This document shows, one piece after another, positions 1-10,363 of a DNA stretch of 54,550 nucleotides (within the stretch, counting starts at the first letter, position 1; every line of letters begins with the position of its first letter). The notes below the pieces were generated by a model. The model had not been told where the DNA came from, did no database searches, and saw only the letters and a program-made list of their open reading frames with translations. A program made the translations under genes and the position numbers. Origin of the DNA: Streptococcus vestibularis (GTDB lineage Bacteria; Bacillota; Bacilli; Lactobacillales; Streptococcaceae); assembly GCA_010604095.1 (NCBI GenBank), contig JAABLG010000012.1:1-54550 (forward strand). Direction: 5' to 3'.

Positions 1-70
1 ATCATCTCTTGCTTACCTTGTCAATAACTTTTTTAAAGTTTTAATTTTCTTTTTTTGTAACTTTTTTATT

Positions 71-103
71 CAATAAAAAAGAAGAGTAAACACTCTACTC
101 TTC
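71..103 (-). terminator. ftsH rho-independent terminator
   Basis: Just past the ftsH stop, the minus strand reads GAAGAGTA, a 7-nt loop, then TACTCTTC (8 bp perfect stem, 81-88 with 96-103) followed by TTTTTTATTG. It ends the hpt-ftsH transcript. Bases 1-70 further left are AT-rich and I see no gene in them. Confidence 0.85.
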
Positions 104-113
104 TTCATCTTTA

Positions 114-2078
114 TTATTTCTTTGTTTCAAGTCTCTCTTTGACTTCATCAAAAGATAAAGCATGATTATCTTCGTCAGAATCCTCAAGAGAATCTGCTGG
201 CATTTTACCAGTTTTATAGATTGATTTAATCTGTGCAGCGTCGAGTGTTTCATACTTAAGCAAAGCCTCTGCAATGAGAGCATGTGTTTCTCGGTTTGCA
301 TTGATAATTTCAGCTGCTTTATCGTGTGCTTCAACCAGAAGTGATCGAATTTCTTCATCAATGAGTTGGGCAGTATGAGCTGAATAAGACTTATCCGGTG
401 TAAATTGACCTGGATTCATAGCATGGTTACCTTCATATTGGACTGGTCCAAGTTTTTCGCTCATACCATATTCAGTAACCATTGCACGTGCTAATTGTGT
501 TGCTTGCTCAAAGTCATTTGAAGCACCTGATGTTTGAACATTAAAGATAATTTCTTCTGCCACACGTCCACCCATAAGGCCTGCCAATTGTTCTTTAAGC
601 TCGTCCTTAGATGACAACATTTGATCCTCTTTTGGTAAAGAAATCATATATCCACCTGCACGACCTCGAGGAACAATAGTAACCTTATGAACATCACGAG
701 CACTAGAAAGGGTTAGACCAACAATCGTATGTCCTGCTTCATGGTAAGCCACAACTTTACGTTCGTGTTCAGATACTTGACGATCTTTCTTAGAAGGACC
801 AGCAATAACACGGTCTTCCGCTTCATCAATATCGCTAGCATCAATCCTTGTCTTACTACGTCTCGCTGCAACCAAAGCTGCCTCATTCAAAACATTTTCT
901 AGGTCGGCTCCAACAAAACCTGGAGTTTGCTGAGCAACAACCTTAAGGTTAACGTCTTCAGCCAATGGTTTATTCTTAGCATGGACTTTCAAGATGGCTT
1001 CACGACCTTTTACATCTGGGCGACCAACAAGAACTTTACGGTCAAATCGTCCTGGACGCAATAGAGCTGGATCAAGAACATCGCTACGGTTGGTTGCAGC
1101 AATGACAATAATATTCTCATTGCCATCAAACCCATCCATTTCAATCAACAACTGGTTGAGGGTCTGTTCACGTTCGTCATTTCCACCACCCATTCCGGTA
1201 CCACGACGACGACCAACAGCATCAATTTCATCAATAAAGATGATAGCTCTCTCAGCCTTTTTAGCATCTTCAAACAAGCTACGAACACGACTTGCTCCGA
1301 CACCAACAAACATTTCTACAAAATCAGAACCTGAAATACTGAAGAAGGGAACATCTGCCTCACCAGCCACAGCCTTAGCAAGAAGAGTTTTACCTGTTCC
1401 TGGAGGGCCCTCAAGAAGAACCCCCTTAGGAATACGTGCTCCCAAAGCCTTGTATTTACGTGGGTTTTTGAGGAAATCGACTACTTCTACGAGTTCTTCT
1501 TTTTCTTCTTCTGCACCCGCTACATCTGTAAAGCGAACCTTAATATTCTCTTTTGATTGTGTTTTAGCACGATTGCGACCAAAATTCATGGCGCCTCGGT
1601 TGCCACCTTGATTCATCATAAAAATGAAGAAAATAGCAATACCAATCAAAGGGATATAACTAAAGAGATACGATATCCAAGTGCCACTTGAACTTTCACG
1701 AATCATTTTAACATTAACATCAGCTGATTCTGAAGCCGATTGCAATGTTTTCATTGTTGTTTCGTTCTGAAGAACTGTTGAGGTAAAGCTACGTGTCTCT
1801 GACGAAGCGCTACCTAAAAATGGTAAACTAAGGTCTGTATCAACCTTCTCGGCCTTTTTGTAGTTTCCTTTAACCTCAATGATACTACCGTTTGGTTGAT
1901 AGGTGATTGATTTCACCTTACCATCTTTAATTTTATTAACCAACTGCGTGTAAGACAGTGATTGACTTGGACTTTGGCTTCCCCCAGCAAAATACTGGAC
2001 TCCTGTTACGATTGCAATAATCACTAAGATATAGAGGAAAGCATTCCGCAAGAAGCCATTATTATTTTTATTATTCAT
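114..2078 (-). CDS. ftsH: ATP-dependent membrane zinc protease FtsH
   Basis: Membrane-anchored AAA+ protease that extracts and degrades damaged membrane proteins and some soluble regulators. The 654-aa product has an N-terminal membrane segment (about residues 10-30), an extracytoplasmic domain, a second membrane segment (about 135-155, [14 protein letters not shown]), then the AAA domain with Walker A GPPGTGKT, Walker [10 protein letters not shown] and the second region of homology around [19 protein letters not shown], and the zinc site HEAGH in the protease domain. Length is normal for the family. It follows hpt by 19 bp, with an AAGG ribosome site overlapping the hpt stop, so the two are probably co-transcribed. 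The hpt-ftsH order is conserved in streptococci. Confidence 0.97.
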   Translation of the reverse strand: MNNKNNNGFLRNAFLYILVIIAIVTGVQYFAGGSQSPSQSLSYTQLVNKIKDGKVKSITYQPNGSIIEVKGNYKKAEKVDTDLSLPFLGSASSETRSFTSTVLQNETTMKTLQSASESADVNVKMIRESSSGTWISYLFSYIPLIGIAIFFIFMMNQGGNRGAMNFGRNRAKTQSKENIKVRFTDVAGAEEEKEELVEVVDFLKNPRKYKALGARIPKGVLLEGPPGTGKTLLAKAVAGEADVPFFSISGSDFVEMFVGVGASRVRSLFEDAKKAERAIIFIDEIDAVGRRRGTGMGGGNDEREQTLNQLLIEMDGFDGNENIIVIAATNRSDVLDPALLRPGRFDRKVLVGRPDVKGREAILKVHAKNKPLAEDVNLKVVAQQTPGFVGADLENVLNEAALVAARRSKTRIDASDIDEAEDRVIAGPSKKDRQVSEHERKVVAYHEAGHTIVGLTLSSARDVHKVTIVPRGRAGGYMISLPKEDQMLSSKDELKEQLAGLMGGRVAEEIIFNVQTSGASNDFEQATQLARAMVTEYGMSEKLGPVQYEGNHAMNPGQFTPDKSYSAHTAQLIDEEIRSLLVEAHDKAAEIINANRETHALIAEALLKYETLDAAQIKSIYKTGKMPADSLEDSDEDNHALSFDEVKERLETKK

Positions 2079-2097
2079 AAGCTAATTAGACCTTTAC

Positions 2098-2640
2098 TTA
2101 TTTTGTATAAATCTCTTCTTTTAGAACACCAACGTAAGGAAGGTTACGGTACTTTTCGTCATAGTCTAGTCCGAAACCAACAATAAATTCGTTAGGAACA
2201 TCGTAACATACATAATCAGCTTCAATGTCAACGACGCGACCTTCTGGTTTATCAAAAAGAGTTGCTATTTTTACTGAGTTTGCTTTACGGTATTTGAACA
2301 TATCTCGAAGGTAAAGGAGGGTACGTCCAGTGTCAATGATATCTTCAATAAAGATGATATCTCGTCCTTCAACATTGGTATCAACATCCTTAAGTATCTT
2401 TACCTCACCACTGCTGACAGTTCCACCACCATAACTTGAAACGACCATAAAGTCCATTTCAAGATGTGTATCGATATGTTTGATAAGTTCAGCCATAAAT
2501 GGAACAGCACCTTTTAAAACACCGACTAAAAGGGGATTTTTTCCTTCATAATCTTTTGTTAATTGCTGACCTAATTCTTTAGTTTTAGCTACGATATCCT
2601 CTTGGGAAAAGAGGACTTTTTTAATGTCTTTTTCTAACAT
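2098..2640 (-). CDS. hpt: hypoxanthine-guanine phosphoribosyltransferase
   Basis: Purine salvage enzyme that joins hypoxanthine or guanine to PRPP, giving IMP or GMP. The 180-aa protein carries the type I phosphoribosyltransferase PRPP loop, [14 protein letters not shown] (about residues 94-107), and the [14 protein letters not shown] segment near residue 40. An extended -10 promoter lies about 33 bp upstream and the ribosome site is AAAGGGA. It is the first gene of hpt-ftsH, directly downstream of tilS; in Bacillus the TilS and HprT proteins from the same arrangement are reported to co-regulate ftsH, which I cannot test here. Confidence 0.96.
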   Translation of the reverse strand: MLEKDIKKVLFSQEDIVAKTKELGQQLTKDYEGKNPLLVGVLKGAVPFMAELIKHIDTHLEMDFMVVSSYGGGTVSSGEVKILKDVDTNVEGRDIIFIEDIIDTGRTLLYLRDMFKYRKANSVKIATLFDKPEGRVVDIEADYVCYDVPNEFIVGFGLDYDEKYRNLPYVGVLKEEIYTK

Positions 2641-2672
2641 TGGGTTCCCTTTCTCGAAGTCAATATTGTATT

Positions 2673-2681
2673 ATTATACCA
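2673..2681 (-). promoter_or_regulatory. extended -10 promoter for hpt-ftsH
   Basis: The minus strand reads TGGTATAAT, a perfect extended -10 element, 33 bp before the hpt start. No good -35 box is visible, which is usual for extended -10 promoters. Confidence 0.65.
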
Positions 2682-2720
2682 CTTTTACTTCAATCATCGT
2701 TATTTAAACATGGTATTTGA

Positions 2721-3986
2721 TTAGAAATTCTTATAAATGACTACAGTGCCATAAAGTATAGCATTTTCGGGATTTTTTTTCAAATAGAGACGCCCGGAGA
2801 CATAAAGAAAGATAATCTGACCATCTTGTTCTCCTATAATAGCTTTTTGTCTTTCCTTGTCTGGAATTTTATTGTCTATGAAAAGTCGTCTTAATTTTTT
2901 ATGGTGACTACCAAAGTCAATCTTATCACCTTTTTGTCTATGACGAATCGTAATTGGAGAATCTGACCAAATATTAACACAATCTACGTTAGAATTGTCA
3001 TTAAATTCCGAAAAAGTCAATGTGTACTCCTCAAACGTGATAGATTCTCCAAGTTTTAAGTGACGAGGGGAAGATAAAGATAGAGACTCTTCTTGCCTTA
3101 TTAAGAAATCAGTTTGTGTTTTGACTAATTCATAACCATTTTTTAGGGGCACCTTTCCAGAAGCTTTTTTTCTTAAGTAACTTAACAATTGATTAAATTG
3201 GCCTTTAGAAAGCTGTAATTCAGGAAAGGAGTCTAAATAATTCTGAAGAAGAAGGAGTTGGACAGCATCTGACTGTTGTTGAAAAACAGATAAATCAGTG
3301 ATAGTAATATCCTTTGTTAACTCCTCTAGAGCTTGCTCCATAAGACCAATCTCCTCGGATAAAAGACAAAGATGCTCCTTGAATTTAGGATTTTCCTGAG
3401 ATAAGGTAGGGAGATAGGATAGTCTAATACGATTCCGGAGATAGGCTAATGAAGTATTACTCTTATCTTCAAAATGGAAAGTCTCTGGAAGTTGAGCTTT
3501 TGTGAGGTGCAAAAAGGGACGAATAATCTGACCAGTGCCAAAAGGTCTTACAGCTGAAATTCCTGTCAAATGTCTTAAACGACTTCCTCTCAAAAGTCTC
3601 ATAAAAATCGTCTCAGCCTGATCATCAGCATGATGCGCAGTCACAAGGGCAGTGTAACCATAATCCTTCATAACTCTCCGAAAAAACTCATAGCGAAAGG
3701 TGCGGGCGTCATTTTCTGAAAACTTTCCTGAGAAGGCACTATAGTGGAAAGAAATCTGATGTTCCTTTGCCCAATGACGTAAATACGTTTCTTCATGCTC
3801 CGATTCTTGTCGTTGTTTATGATTAATATGAGCAATCCCAAGCTGAATGTCCAAGTCTTTTTGATGGTTATATAAAAAGTGCAGCAAACTCATCGAGTCT
3901 GCCCCACCTGATACTGCTACTAAAATTTTCTTGTGCTGGTTAAAATAACCTTTGTCTTGCATCATTTGCAACAATTTTTCTGTCAT
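2721..3986 (-). CDS. tilS: tRNA(Ile)-lysidine synthetase
   Basis: Modifies cytidine 34 of tRNA-Ile (anticodon CAU) to lysidine, switching it from Met to Ile decoding; essential in most bacteria. The 421-aa protein has the N-type ATP pyrophosphatase P-loop SGGADS (about residues 26-31), the HINHKQR and TAHHADDQAET motifs, and a C-terminal TilS domain (KGDKIDF, KKLRRLFID). Its start overlaps the stop of the upstream serine hydrolase gene by one base (TAATG), so translation is probably coupled. It belongs to the long divIC cluster, and hpt follows from its own promoter. Confidence 0.95.
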   Translation of the reverse strand: MTEKLLQMMQDKGYFNQHKKILVAVSGGADSMSLLHFLYNHQKDLDIQLGIAHINHKQRQESEHEETYLRHWAKEHQISFHYSAFSGKFSENDARTFRYEFFRRVMKDYGYTALVTAHHADDQAETIFMRLLRGSRLRHLTGISAVRPFGTGQIIRPFLHLTKAQLPETFHFEDKSNTSLAYLRNRIRLSYLPTLSQENPKFKEHLCLLSEEIGLMEQALEELTKDITITDLSVFQQQSDAVQLLLLQNYLDSFPELQLSKGQFNQLLSYLRKKASGKVPLKNGYELVKTQTDFLIRQEESLSLSSPRHLKLGESITFEEYTLTFSEFNDNSNVDCVNIWSDSPITIRHRQKGDKIDFGSHHKKLRRLFIDNKIPDKERQKAIIGEQDGQIIFLYVSGRLYLKKNPENAILYGTVVIYKNF

Positions 3987-5278
3987 TATCTTAAAATTCC
4001 ATAAACATCATCTGCAATTGAGGTAATTTTGTCATAGCCCTCTTTATCCGTAAAAATCGATAGAATAAAGGGTGAATCTGTATAAACAATTGCCACATCA
4101 TGTTTAAAGTCGTAGGCATCTCCTATTTTATGTGCAACAGGAACATCAATGTTTTTTGAAATACGTTCGCCATCATAGTCTGTACTTGAAAGATAATTGA
4201 TAATATCCCCATTTTGCCTATAAACAGACTCCATCAGGGTACCTGCTGCTTTAGCAGTCAACTCCTTTTTATCCATATTCCACGAGGTCGCTGAGGCTTT
4301 ATCTACAGATTTTTGGAAGGAGTGATCATACTGATTAGCCACATAATACCCTAGTATATTTGTCGCTACATTATCTGAGTTTTGGGCTACAGCCTTCAAC
4401 AGGTTTTCCAAGCTATAATTTTTATCATCAGGCATTTTACTGATTTTTCCAGAACCATCTGGATCATAGGCACCTGGGAATCCATTCACAGCAGAGGTAT
4501 ATTGGTACTCATCTGATAAAGATAACTTCTTATGCGACAGACGTTCCTGTGCATAATAGAGGACACCTAGCTTGGCTACGCTAGCAGCATACATGCTTTT
4601 TTCGTCATTGATAGCTGCTATTTTTCCAGTATCAAGTTGCTTAACATAAACTGATATGCGCTCTTGATTGTTATACTTCTCGTTAAGTACTTTTTGAACA
4701 GCCTCAATGCGATTATCAGTAGTTGACAAGTCAGAGGCATTGATCCAACCTTCTCCATCTGCAAAATAATAAGTTCCAGCATGCGTCTGGGCAGCTCGGC
4801 TAACCTTTATCGGTTTGAAACTAGCGAGTTTAGAGTCTGTTTTTTCAGTTCCTAAAACGTAAGGTTCTTTGTAAACTGATAAACCATCTTTAGTCCAGAA
4901 GGTCATGTCTACTGGTTTTTGATTATAGACACTATCATCAATAATTGATTGCTGACTAGCGGCTACATAATCACCATCCTGAAGTTGGAAAACAGGTTCA
5001 CCCTTAGCATTCCAAAAAATAGCAGAAATTGATAGTTTGGTATCTGCTTGAATATTGGCCTTAAAATCTGTTAATTCCTTGTTTTTATAAGTTAGGATAC
5101 TTGTTACCGTTCTTGGATTTTTAGGAATCTGTTTAAACTGACTCAAACTAACTGTAGTGTTTTGAGTCAACTTTTGGACCTGTTTTGAGGTCAGAGTTAG
5201 CTCTTTCTCCATAGGAAGTAGGATTAAAGGGCTGGAAGATACAAGCACAACGGTTGCAGCTATAAGGAGCTTTTTCAT
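3986..5278 (-). CDS. secreted class A beta-lactamase-like serine hydrolase
   Basis: A 430-aa protein with an N-terminal signal or anchor segment (residues 1-22), a middle part that may be a bacterial SH3-like wall-binding region (about 130-185, ending YYFADGEGWINASDL), and a class A beta-lactamase fold. The active-site SxxK is SVAK in AASVAKLGVLYY, SDN is present in AQNSDNVATN, and the usual KTG is replaced by KIG (VAHKIGDAY). This family sits next to tilS in streptococci and is not a resistance enzyme by default; a wall peptide-processing role is possible but unproven. Its start overlaps the stop of a 43-codon ORF (ATGA), and its stop overlaps tilS. Confidence 0.85.
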   Translation of the reverse strand: MKKLLIAATVVLVSSSPLILLPMEKELTLTSKQVQKLTQNTTVSLSQFKQIPKNPRTVTSILTYKNKELTDFKANIQADTKLSISAIFWNAKGEPVFQLQDGDYVAASQQSIIDDSVYNQKPVDMTFWTKDGLSVYKEPYVLGTEKTDSKLASFKPIKVSRAAQTHAGTYYFADGEGWINASDLSTTDNRIEAVQKVLNEKYNNQERISVYVKQLDTGKIAAINDEKSMYAASVAKLGVLYYAQERLSHKKLSLSDEYQYTSAVNGFPGAYDPDGSGKISKMPDDKNYSLENLLKAVAQNSDNVATNILGYYVANQYDHSFQKSVDKASATSWNMDKKELTAKAAGTLMESVYRQNGDIINYLSSTDYDGERISKNIDVPVAHKIGDAYDFKHDVAIVYTDSPFILSIFTDKEGYDKITSIADDVYGILR

Positions 5279-5406
5279 GCCTGCTTCTTCACCTCTACTT
5301 TCCTTGGTATATCTGTTTTGAGTTCTTGATTTTTTTCTGATAGTTCCTCTAACTTAGCTTCTGAGTAGGTTAAAAAAGTTTCTACAGTCTTAAGTAAATC
5401 TTTCAT
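5275..5406 (-). CDS. small 43-aa protein between divIC and the serine hydrolase
   Basis: Reading the minus strand gives a 43-codon ORF beginning [20 protein letters not shown] and ending KVEVKKQA. It starts inside the divIC stop (TAATG) and ends inside the next start (ATGA), so it exactly fills the gap and looks translationally coupled on both sides. It is charged and helical, with no membrane segment or known motif. I recall a similarly placed tiny ORF in the pneumococcal origin cluster, which supports it being real, but its function is unknown. Confidence 0.75.
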   Translation of the reverse strand: MKDLLKTVETFLTYSEAKLEELSEKNQELKTDIPRKVEVKKQA

Positions 5407-5777
5407 TAGGGTAATAAGCTTGGGACAGGATAGATAGACTCTCCTTCACGTGAATAATAGTATTTAGCACGCGCATATTTCTCAGCGAAAGCATCATCCT
5501 TAAGTTTTTTAGCCAAATCCTTTCGTTCTTTTGTCTGAGTGGAAAGTTTCTCATAGTCTTTCTGAAGTGACAAAACTTCTTTTTCTTGTTGTTTAATATT
5601 CATATAGGTCTCAACCAGATTATATGTTGGCAAGATAAAGAGTAAAACAACAACAAAGAGAATCCATCCCATAAAGCGATTTCTCTGCTCGTGTTCAGCA
5701 CGCTCTAGACGTTGCTCTTGATTGGCATTATCTATGTAATCGTTCGTAAGTTGTACAATATTAGGCTTCTTGCTCAT
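5406..5777 (-). CDS. divIC: septum formation initiator DivIC/FtsB family
   Basis: Bitopic divisome protein that acts with FtsL and DivIB/FtsQ. The 123-aa product (start [10 protein letters not shown]) has a short cytoplasmic N-terminus, one membrane helix (about residues 38-58, [16 protein letters not shown]), then an extracellular coiled coil ([20 protein letters not shown]) and a C-terminal [12 protein letters not shown] segment typical of the family. I prefer the ATG at 5777 because AAGGA stands 9 nt before it; a GTG 21 nt further up has no ribosome site. It overlaps the 3' end of rqcP and shares TAATG with the following small ORF. Confidence 0.9.
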   Translation of the reverse strand: MSKKPNIVQLTNDYIDNANQEQRLERAEHEQRNRFMGWILFVVVLLFILPTYNLVETYMNIKQQEKEVLSLQKDYEKLSTQTKERKDLAKKLKDDAFAEKYARAKYYYSREGESIYPVPSLLP

Positions 5778-6036
5778 CTGCTTCAATCCTTGTTTCACTT
5801 ATAATTTCATACATTTTTGCCGCATCTTCTTTTTTAGTACTATCTTTCATTTCGAGTACACGAACAGTCAGCAGTTTATTTCCAAAACGAACTTCAATCT
5901 GGTCCCCAATCTTCAAATCCGTGGATGACTTAGCGAGCACCCCATTCACTTTTATACGTCCTTTATCAGCTACTTCTTTAGCTATTGGACGACGTTTGAT
6001 AATTCGTGATACTTTTAGATATTTGTCTAATCTCAA
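5761..6036 (-). CDS. rqcP: S4-domain RNA-binding protein, RqcP type
   Basis: A 91-aa Hsp15-like protein with an S4 domain from residue 1 ([20 protein letters not shown]) to about 60 ([11 protein letters not shown]). In Bacillus the homologue (RqcP, formerly YabO) binds stalled 50S-peptidyl-tRNA complexes with RqcH and supports Ala tailing in ribosome quality control. The start codon is TTG, preceded by AAAGGAA; no in-frame ATG is available. It is first in the divIC chain, after a terminator that separates it from mfd and behind its own extended -10 promoter. Confidence 0.88.
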   Translation of the reverse strand: MRLDKYLKVSRIIKRRPIAKEVADKGRIKVNGVLAKSSTDLKIGDQIEVRFGNKLLTVRVLEMKDSTKKEDAAKMYEIISETRIEADEQEA

Positions 6037-6071
6037 TATTATTATTTCCTTTTCGTTAGGATATCTCTTCT

Positions 6072-6080
6072 ATGATAGCA
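6072..6080 (-). promoter_or_regulatory. extended -10 promoter for the rqcP-divIC-tilS operon
   Basis: The minus strand reads TGCTATCAT about 36 bp before the rqcP start, just downstream of the mfd terminator. It could drive rqcP, divIC, the small ORF, the serine hydrolase and tilS, which are all overlapping or abutting. Confidence 0.5.
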
Positions 6081-6120
6081 TTTTTTTTAGAAAATAGCAG
6101 ACGAAAGCCTTTTTAAACGC

Positions 6121-6155
6121 AAAAATGAGAGGAACGACACCAGTCGCCCCTCTCA
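6121..6155 (-). terminator. terminator after mfd
   Basis: Minus-strand stem TGAGAGG (6126-6132) with CCTCTCA (6149-6155), extended inside by CGAC/GTCG, followed by TTTTT at 6125-6121. It lies between mfd and rqcP. Confidence 0.85.
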
Positions 6156-6220
6156 GGAGATTTATGAAAAAGAAAAGTTTTAGGATGTTTATAGTATATA
6201 GCGACTTACTTAAACTTTCC

Positions 6221-9200
6221 TTAAGCTTCTTTTTTTTCTTTACGTTTTTTGATTTCCATGAATGTCTGACCAAAAATCTTTAATTCTTCAAGGATTTCAT
6301 AGTCTTTCTTGCTACGAACATCAAAAGTAATCTCTACTTTCCCCTTGTTGTCACTAATTCTTGCCTTTAAATGCGTTTTAGAGATGGCTTCGAAATAATC
6401 TTGAGTCAAGAAGAATTTAAGAGAAGCTTTTTCAAAACGAACAATAATACTATCATTCTTACGATCAACTAATTCTGCAAAGGCAGCATCCAAATAGGCC
6501 TTAACCAGACCAATCTCAATGAGATAGGCAACCTGGTCTGGATATTCTCCAAAGCGGTCAATAAGATCGTCTTGAAGGTCTTGATAGTCTTTCTGATTCT
6601 CAATTTCTCGAATCCGCTTATAAATTTCAATTTTTTGACGCTCGTCAGAAATATAGTCGGTTGGAAGATAAGCATCAATTTGAAGATTGAACTCTGCATT
6701 TCCTTTACGGCGAACTTGAGTTTTACCTTGACGTTTATTAATAGCCTCTTCCAAGAGTTGCAAGTACATTTCAAATCCGACTGAGTCGATGAAACCACTT
6801 TGAGAAGCACCAAGAATATTTCCTGCACCACGAATCGATAAATCACGCATGGCAATTTTAAAACCTGATCCCAGTTCTGTAAAGCCCTTAATAGCATCCA
6901 AACGCTTCTCAGAGACTTCTGTTAGTACTTTGTCAGGACGATACATGAGATAAGCATAAGCAATTCGATTACTACGTCCAACACGACCTCTTAGCTGATA
7001 AAGGGTAGACAAGCCCATATGGTCTGCATTCTCAATAAAAAGAGTATTAACGTTGGAGATATCAATCCCTGTCTCGATAATGGTTGTAGCTACCAGAACA
7101 TCGTAATCACCATTCAAGAAGTCTAGGAGGGTGTTCTCTAGCATCGCCTCACTCATCTGACCATGTACAAACCCGATACGTGCTTCAGGGACCAACTCAT
7201 GTAGTTCAGAAACTTTTTGGTCAATGGTTTCAACACGGTTATAAATATAAAAAACTTGACCACCTCGGTCCATCTCTCTTAGCACAGCTTCTCTAATAAG
7301 ACCAGGATTGGTTTCCATCACATACGTTTGAACTGGATAACGGTTGGTAGGCGCTGTCTCAATAATCGACAAGTCACGAATCCCCAACATAGACATATGA
7401 AGCGTACGAGGAATAGGTGTCGCAGTTAGAGTAAGGACATCAACCTTAGCTTTCAACTTCTTAAGTTTCTCTTTATGCTTCACGCCAAAACGTTGTTCTT
7501 CATCAATTACTAGCAATCCTAAGTCAGAAAACTTAACATCTTTAGATAGCAAACGATGGGTACCGATGATAATATCAATACGACCTTTAGCTAGATTGTC
7601 AATAGTCTCAGTCTGCTCTTTTTTACTTCTAAAACGACTAAGTTCATCCACTTCAACGGCATGATTTTCAAAACGTTCTTTAAAATTCAAATAGTGCTGA
7701 TGGGCGAGAACTGTTGTAGGAACTAGAATAGCAACTTGCTTACCATCGTTGACTGCCTTGAAGGCAGCACGCATAGCTACCTCTGTCTTACCAAAACCAA
7801 CATCACCAACCAAGAGACGATCCATGGGTTTATCTGACTCCATGTCTGCCTTAATTTCTTTGATAGAACGCAATTGATCCACTGTCTCAGCGTAGGCAAA
7901 ATCATCTTCGAAATCTCTTTGATTATCATCATCCAGTGAAAATGCAAAACCTTTAAGTTGACTACGCTCGGCATAGAGTTTTAAGAGATCATCGGCAATA
8001 TCCTCTACCTGCTTGCTTACTTTTTGCTTGGTCCTTTGGAAGCGCCCATCATTGAGTTTATTAATTTTGGGCTCTTTACCATCTGCCGACACATACTTAG
8101 AGAGACTCTCAATCTGCTCAACAGGCAGAGAAATTGTAGCTGCATCCTGATATTGGATGGTCAAGTAGTCACGATGCACCCCTTTAATCTCAATAGTCTC
8201 AATACCTTTAAATTGTCCGATACCATGAGTCTGGTGTACAACATAATCACCTTTTTCAAGCTCATTGTAATCTTTTAGACGCTCAGTATTGGAAACATGA
8301 CTGGCACGCGCACGACGTTTTACTTTTTTATGGAAAATCTCACGTTCAGTGACCAGAACAAGCTTTTCATCAGCAAAGTAAAAACCATTGGATAAGTTTC
8401 CTAAAACTAACTGAGGCTTATAAGGAATCAAATCTCCAAAACTACTAAGTGGTAAATCTAAATCATATTCTTCCAAGGTTTCCTTCAAAGATTTGAGCTG
8501 CTTCTCAGACCCTACTTGTAAAATAACTGTCGCCTTATTCTTGGTATAGCGATGTATTTCATCAACTAGAAGTGGAAACTGGTTAAAGAACTCCTGCATA
8601 GGGTACTGCGTGAATTGATACAACTTATCAAATTTAAGATTCCCTAGTCCCTTATGAAAATTTGAAAAGAAACTAGCAGGATGATAGTTACGCAAAGTCT
8701 TAAATGAATCCACAAAGTAATTTAGATGACTTAGCGACTTACCTTGTTGAAGATCCTCAGTTAAAAGATTAGCCACCTCCAATTCAAGACGCCCGTGGCG
8801 GTCCACTATTTTATGAAAATCATCAATGAATACAGGAGTTCTCTTAGGCAGATAGTCAAATAAGGTATAAGCTTTGTCATAAAAGAGAGATAGAAACTTA
8901 CGCAAATCCTTATGACGGTGACCATCAATCGTTACTGACAGAACTTCTTCAAGATAAGCCTTATGAGGGCCTTCTGACTTTGAGACTTCACTTTCTAGGG
9001 CCTTCTCAGCACGTTGGTAATCTTCTCTTGTTAAGATAATATCATCTGCCGGTGATACGATAACATGCTCTAAATTGTCTAAAGATTTCTGACTATCGCT
9101 ATCAAACTGACGAATGCCATCAATCTCGTCTCCAAAAAATTCTAAACGGTAGGGAAGCTCTGCAGTCAGTTCATAAATATCTAAAATATCGCCCCTGCGA

Positions 9201-9727
9201 CTAAACTCACCAGGTGAGAGAACCTGCTCTACTCTGTGATATCCAATATTACTCAAATGCTTACTAAGAGCTTCTAAATCATGTTCCTCTCCTAATGCTA
9301 AGTCAATACGAGAGTCTTTATAAACCTTAGGATTAGGTAAGTATAACTTGGTGCCCACTAAACTCGTGACTAAAACTCCACTTGCCTCTTTATCCATTAA
9401 AAAGTTAAGACTCTCAAGACGAGAATGAGTTTTTTCTGGTGAAGCAAAGATAAATTCAGCAGCTGATACGTCATCTGCAAAAAAGGAGTAAACCTTGTCT
9501 TCTCCTAAGATAGCTGACAAGTCTCCTGTCAATTGCTCAGCTTCATTTTGTGTTGAGGTGACTATTAAAATCTTTGGAACCTGTTCAGAAAGAGCGGATG
9601 CCATGACAACTGCCTTGCTCGAACCAGAAAATCCCATTAACAGTTGTCGACTTAATAATGACACCTTATCTCGCCATTCAACCAATTGAGGATTTTCCTC
9701 AAAAAGATCTAAGATTGTATTAGCCAT
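6221..9727 (-). CDS. mfd: transcription-repair coupling factor Mfd
   Basis: DNA translocase that removes RNA polymerase stalled at lesions and recruits UvrA. The 1168-aa product shows the UvrB-like N-terminal region, the RNA polymerase-interaction/CarD-like domain (about residues 490-560, [16 protein letters not shown]), and the RecG-like motor with Walker [10 protein letters not shown], the DEEQ box ([10 protein letters not shown]), TATPIPRT and [11 protein letters not shown], then the TRCF C-terminal domain. Length is normal. Its start overlaps the 3' end of pth by 8 bp, a conserved pth-mfd pairing. A terminator follows. Confidence 0.97.
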   Translation of the reverse strand: MANTILDLFEENPQLVEWRDKVSLLSRQLLMGFSGSSKAVVMASALSEQVPKILIVTSTQNEAEQLTGDLSAILGEDKVYSFFADDVSAAEFIFASPEKTHSRLESLNFLMDKEASGVLVTSLVGTKLYLPNPKVYKDSRIDLALGEEHDLEALSKHLSNIGYHRVEQVLSPGEFSRRGDILDIYELTAELPYRLEFFGDEIDGIRQFDSDSQKSLDNLEHVIVSPADDIILTREDYQRAEKALESEVSKSEGPHKAYLEEVLSVTIDGHRHKDLRKFLSLFYDKAYTLFDYLPKRTPVFIDDFHKIVDRHGRLELEVANLLTEDLQQGKSLSHLNYFVDSFKTLRNYHPASFFSNFHKGLGNLKFDKLYQFTQYPMQEFFNQFPLLVDEIHRYTKNKATVILQVGSEKQLKSLKETLEEYDLDLPLSSFGDLIPYKPQLVLGNLSNGFYFADEKLVLVTEREIFHKKVKRRARASHVSNTERLKDYNELEKGDYVVHQTHGIGQFKGIETIEIKGVHRDYLTIQYQDAATISLPVEQIESLSKYVSADGKEPKINKLNDGRFQRTKQKVSKQVEDIADDLLKLYAERSQLKGFAFSLDDDNQRDFEDDFAYAETVDQLRSIKEIKADMESDKPMDRLLVGDVGFGKTEVAMRAAFKAVNDGKQVAILVPTTVLAHQHYLNFKERFENHAVEVDELSRFRSKKEQTETIDNLAKGRIDIIIGTHRLLSKDVKFSDLGLLVIDEEQRFGVKHKEKLKKLKAKVDVLTLTATPIPRTLHMSMLGIRDLSIIETAPTNRYPVQTYVMETNPGLIREAVLREMDRGGQVFYIYNRVETIDQKVSELHELVPEARIGFVHGQMSEAMLENTLLDFLNGDYDVLVATTIIETGIDISNVNTLFIENADHMGLSTLYQLRGRVGRSNRIAYAYLMYRPDKVLTEVSEKRLDAIKGFTELGSGFKIAMRDLSIRGAGNILGASQSGFIDSVGFEMYLQLLEEAINKRQGKTQVRRKGNAEFNLQIDAYLPTDYISDERQKIEIYKRIREIENQKDYQDLQDDLIDRFGEYPDQVAYLIEIGLVKAYLDAAFAELVDRKNDSIIVRFEKASLKFFLTQDYFEAISKTHLKARISDNKGKVEITFDVRSKKDYEILEELKIFGQTFMEIKKRKEKKEA

Positions 9728-10289
9728 TATAACGCCTCATGGTGTCTTCAAAATCATTTGTTTTAAGGTAATGATTCAGTGCAGCCTCTACCTTGTCTAA
9801 AGTCAGCTGTATTGTGGCATAATCATCCTCATTAAATCTTCCAAGAACATGATTAACGACTGTCATACCTTTTTGTGGACGACCAATGCCAATTTTTATA
9901 CGATCAAATTCTTGAGTTCCGGTTTCAGCAATGATAGATTTAATACCATTATGACCACCTGCTGAACCTTTTTGACGAAAACGGATTTTTCCAACTTCCA
10001 TATCTAAATCATCATAAATGACGATAAAATTTTCGATTGGAATATTGTAATAAGCCAACAATGCTCTAACGGCTAGACCTGATAGATTCATAAAGGTTGT
10101 TGGTTTAACAAAATAAACTTTCTCACCGTTTAAGAAAGTTGAAGCCACTTCAGCCTTAAAGGTCTTTTCCTCAGAAAATGTTAACCCTAACCCCTTAGCA
10201 ATAAGGTCTATGGCCATAAAACCAACATTGTGACGTGTCTCATGGTATTTTGAACCTGGATTGCCCAAACCAACTACTAATTTTGTCAT
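9720..10289 (-). CDS. pth: peptidyl-tRNA hydrolase
   Basis: Releases peptides from prematurely dissociated peptidyl-tRNA so the tRNA can be reused. The 189-aa protein has [19 protein letters not shown] (residues about 6-24, with the catalytic His in TRHN), [12 protein letters not shown], and the [28 protein letters not shown] signature. It overlaps mfd by 8 bp and follows ychF after a 74-bp gap containing a weak hairpin. This is the usual ychF-pth-mfd order near streptococcal origins. Confidence 0.96.
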   Translation of the reverse strand: MTKLVVGLGNPGSKYHETRHNVGFMAIDLIAKGLGLTFSEEKTFKAEVASTFLNGEKVYFVKPTTFMNLSGLAVRALLAYYNIPIENFIVIYDDLDMEVGKIRFRQKGSAGGHNGIKSIIAETGTQEFDRIKIGIGRPQKGMTVVNHVLGRFNEDDYATIQLTLDKVEAALNHYLKTNDFEDTMRRYNG

Positions 10290-10313
10290 TATTTCTCCTC
10301 TTTGATAGACAGC

Positions 10314-10340
10314 AAAAGGACTGAAAAATACTTTTCAGCC
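10314..10340 (-). terminator. weak hairpin between ychF and pth
   Basis: The minus strand reads GGCTGAAAA, a short loop, TTTTCAG-T-CC (one bulged base), then only TTTT. The short U-run suggests a leaky terminator or processing site rather than a full stop between ychF and pth. Confidence 0.5.
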
Positions 10341-10363
10341 TGGTGCATTATTTTTTTTATTTT

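Noticed and set aside
994..1611. A 205-codon plus-strand ORF opposite ftsH
   Set aside because: It is an antisense shadow of the conserved AAA domain, with low-complexity Ser/Arg composition and no ribosome site or promoter.
5439..5452. A third parS-like sequence, TTCACGTGAA, in the 3' end of divIC
   Set aside because: Only the 10-bp core matches; the flanking GTT/AAC positions needed for ParB are missing.
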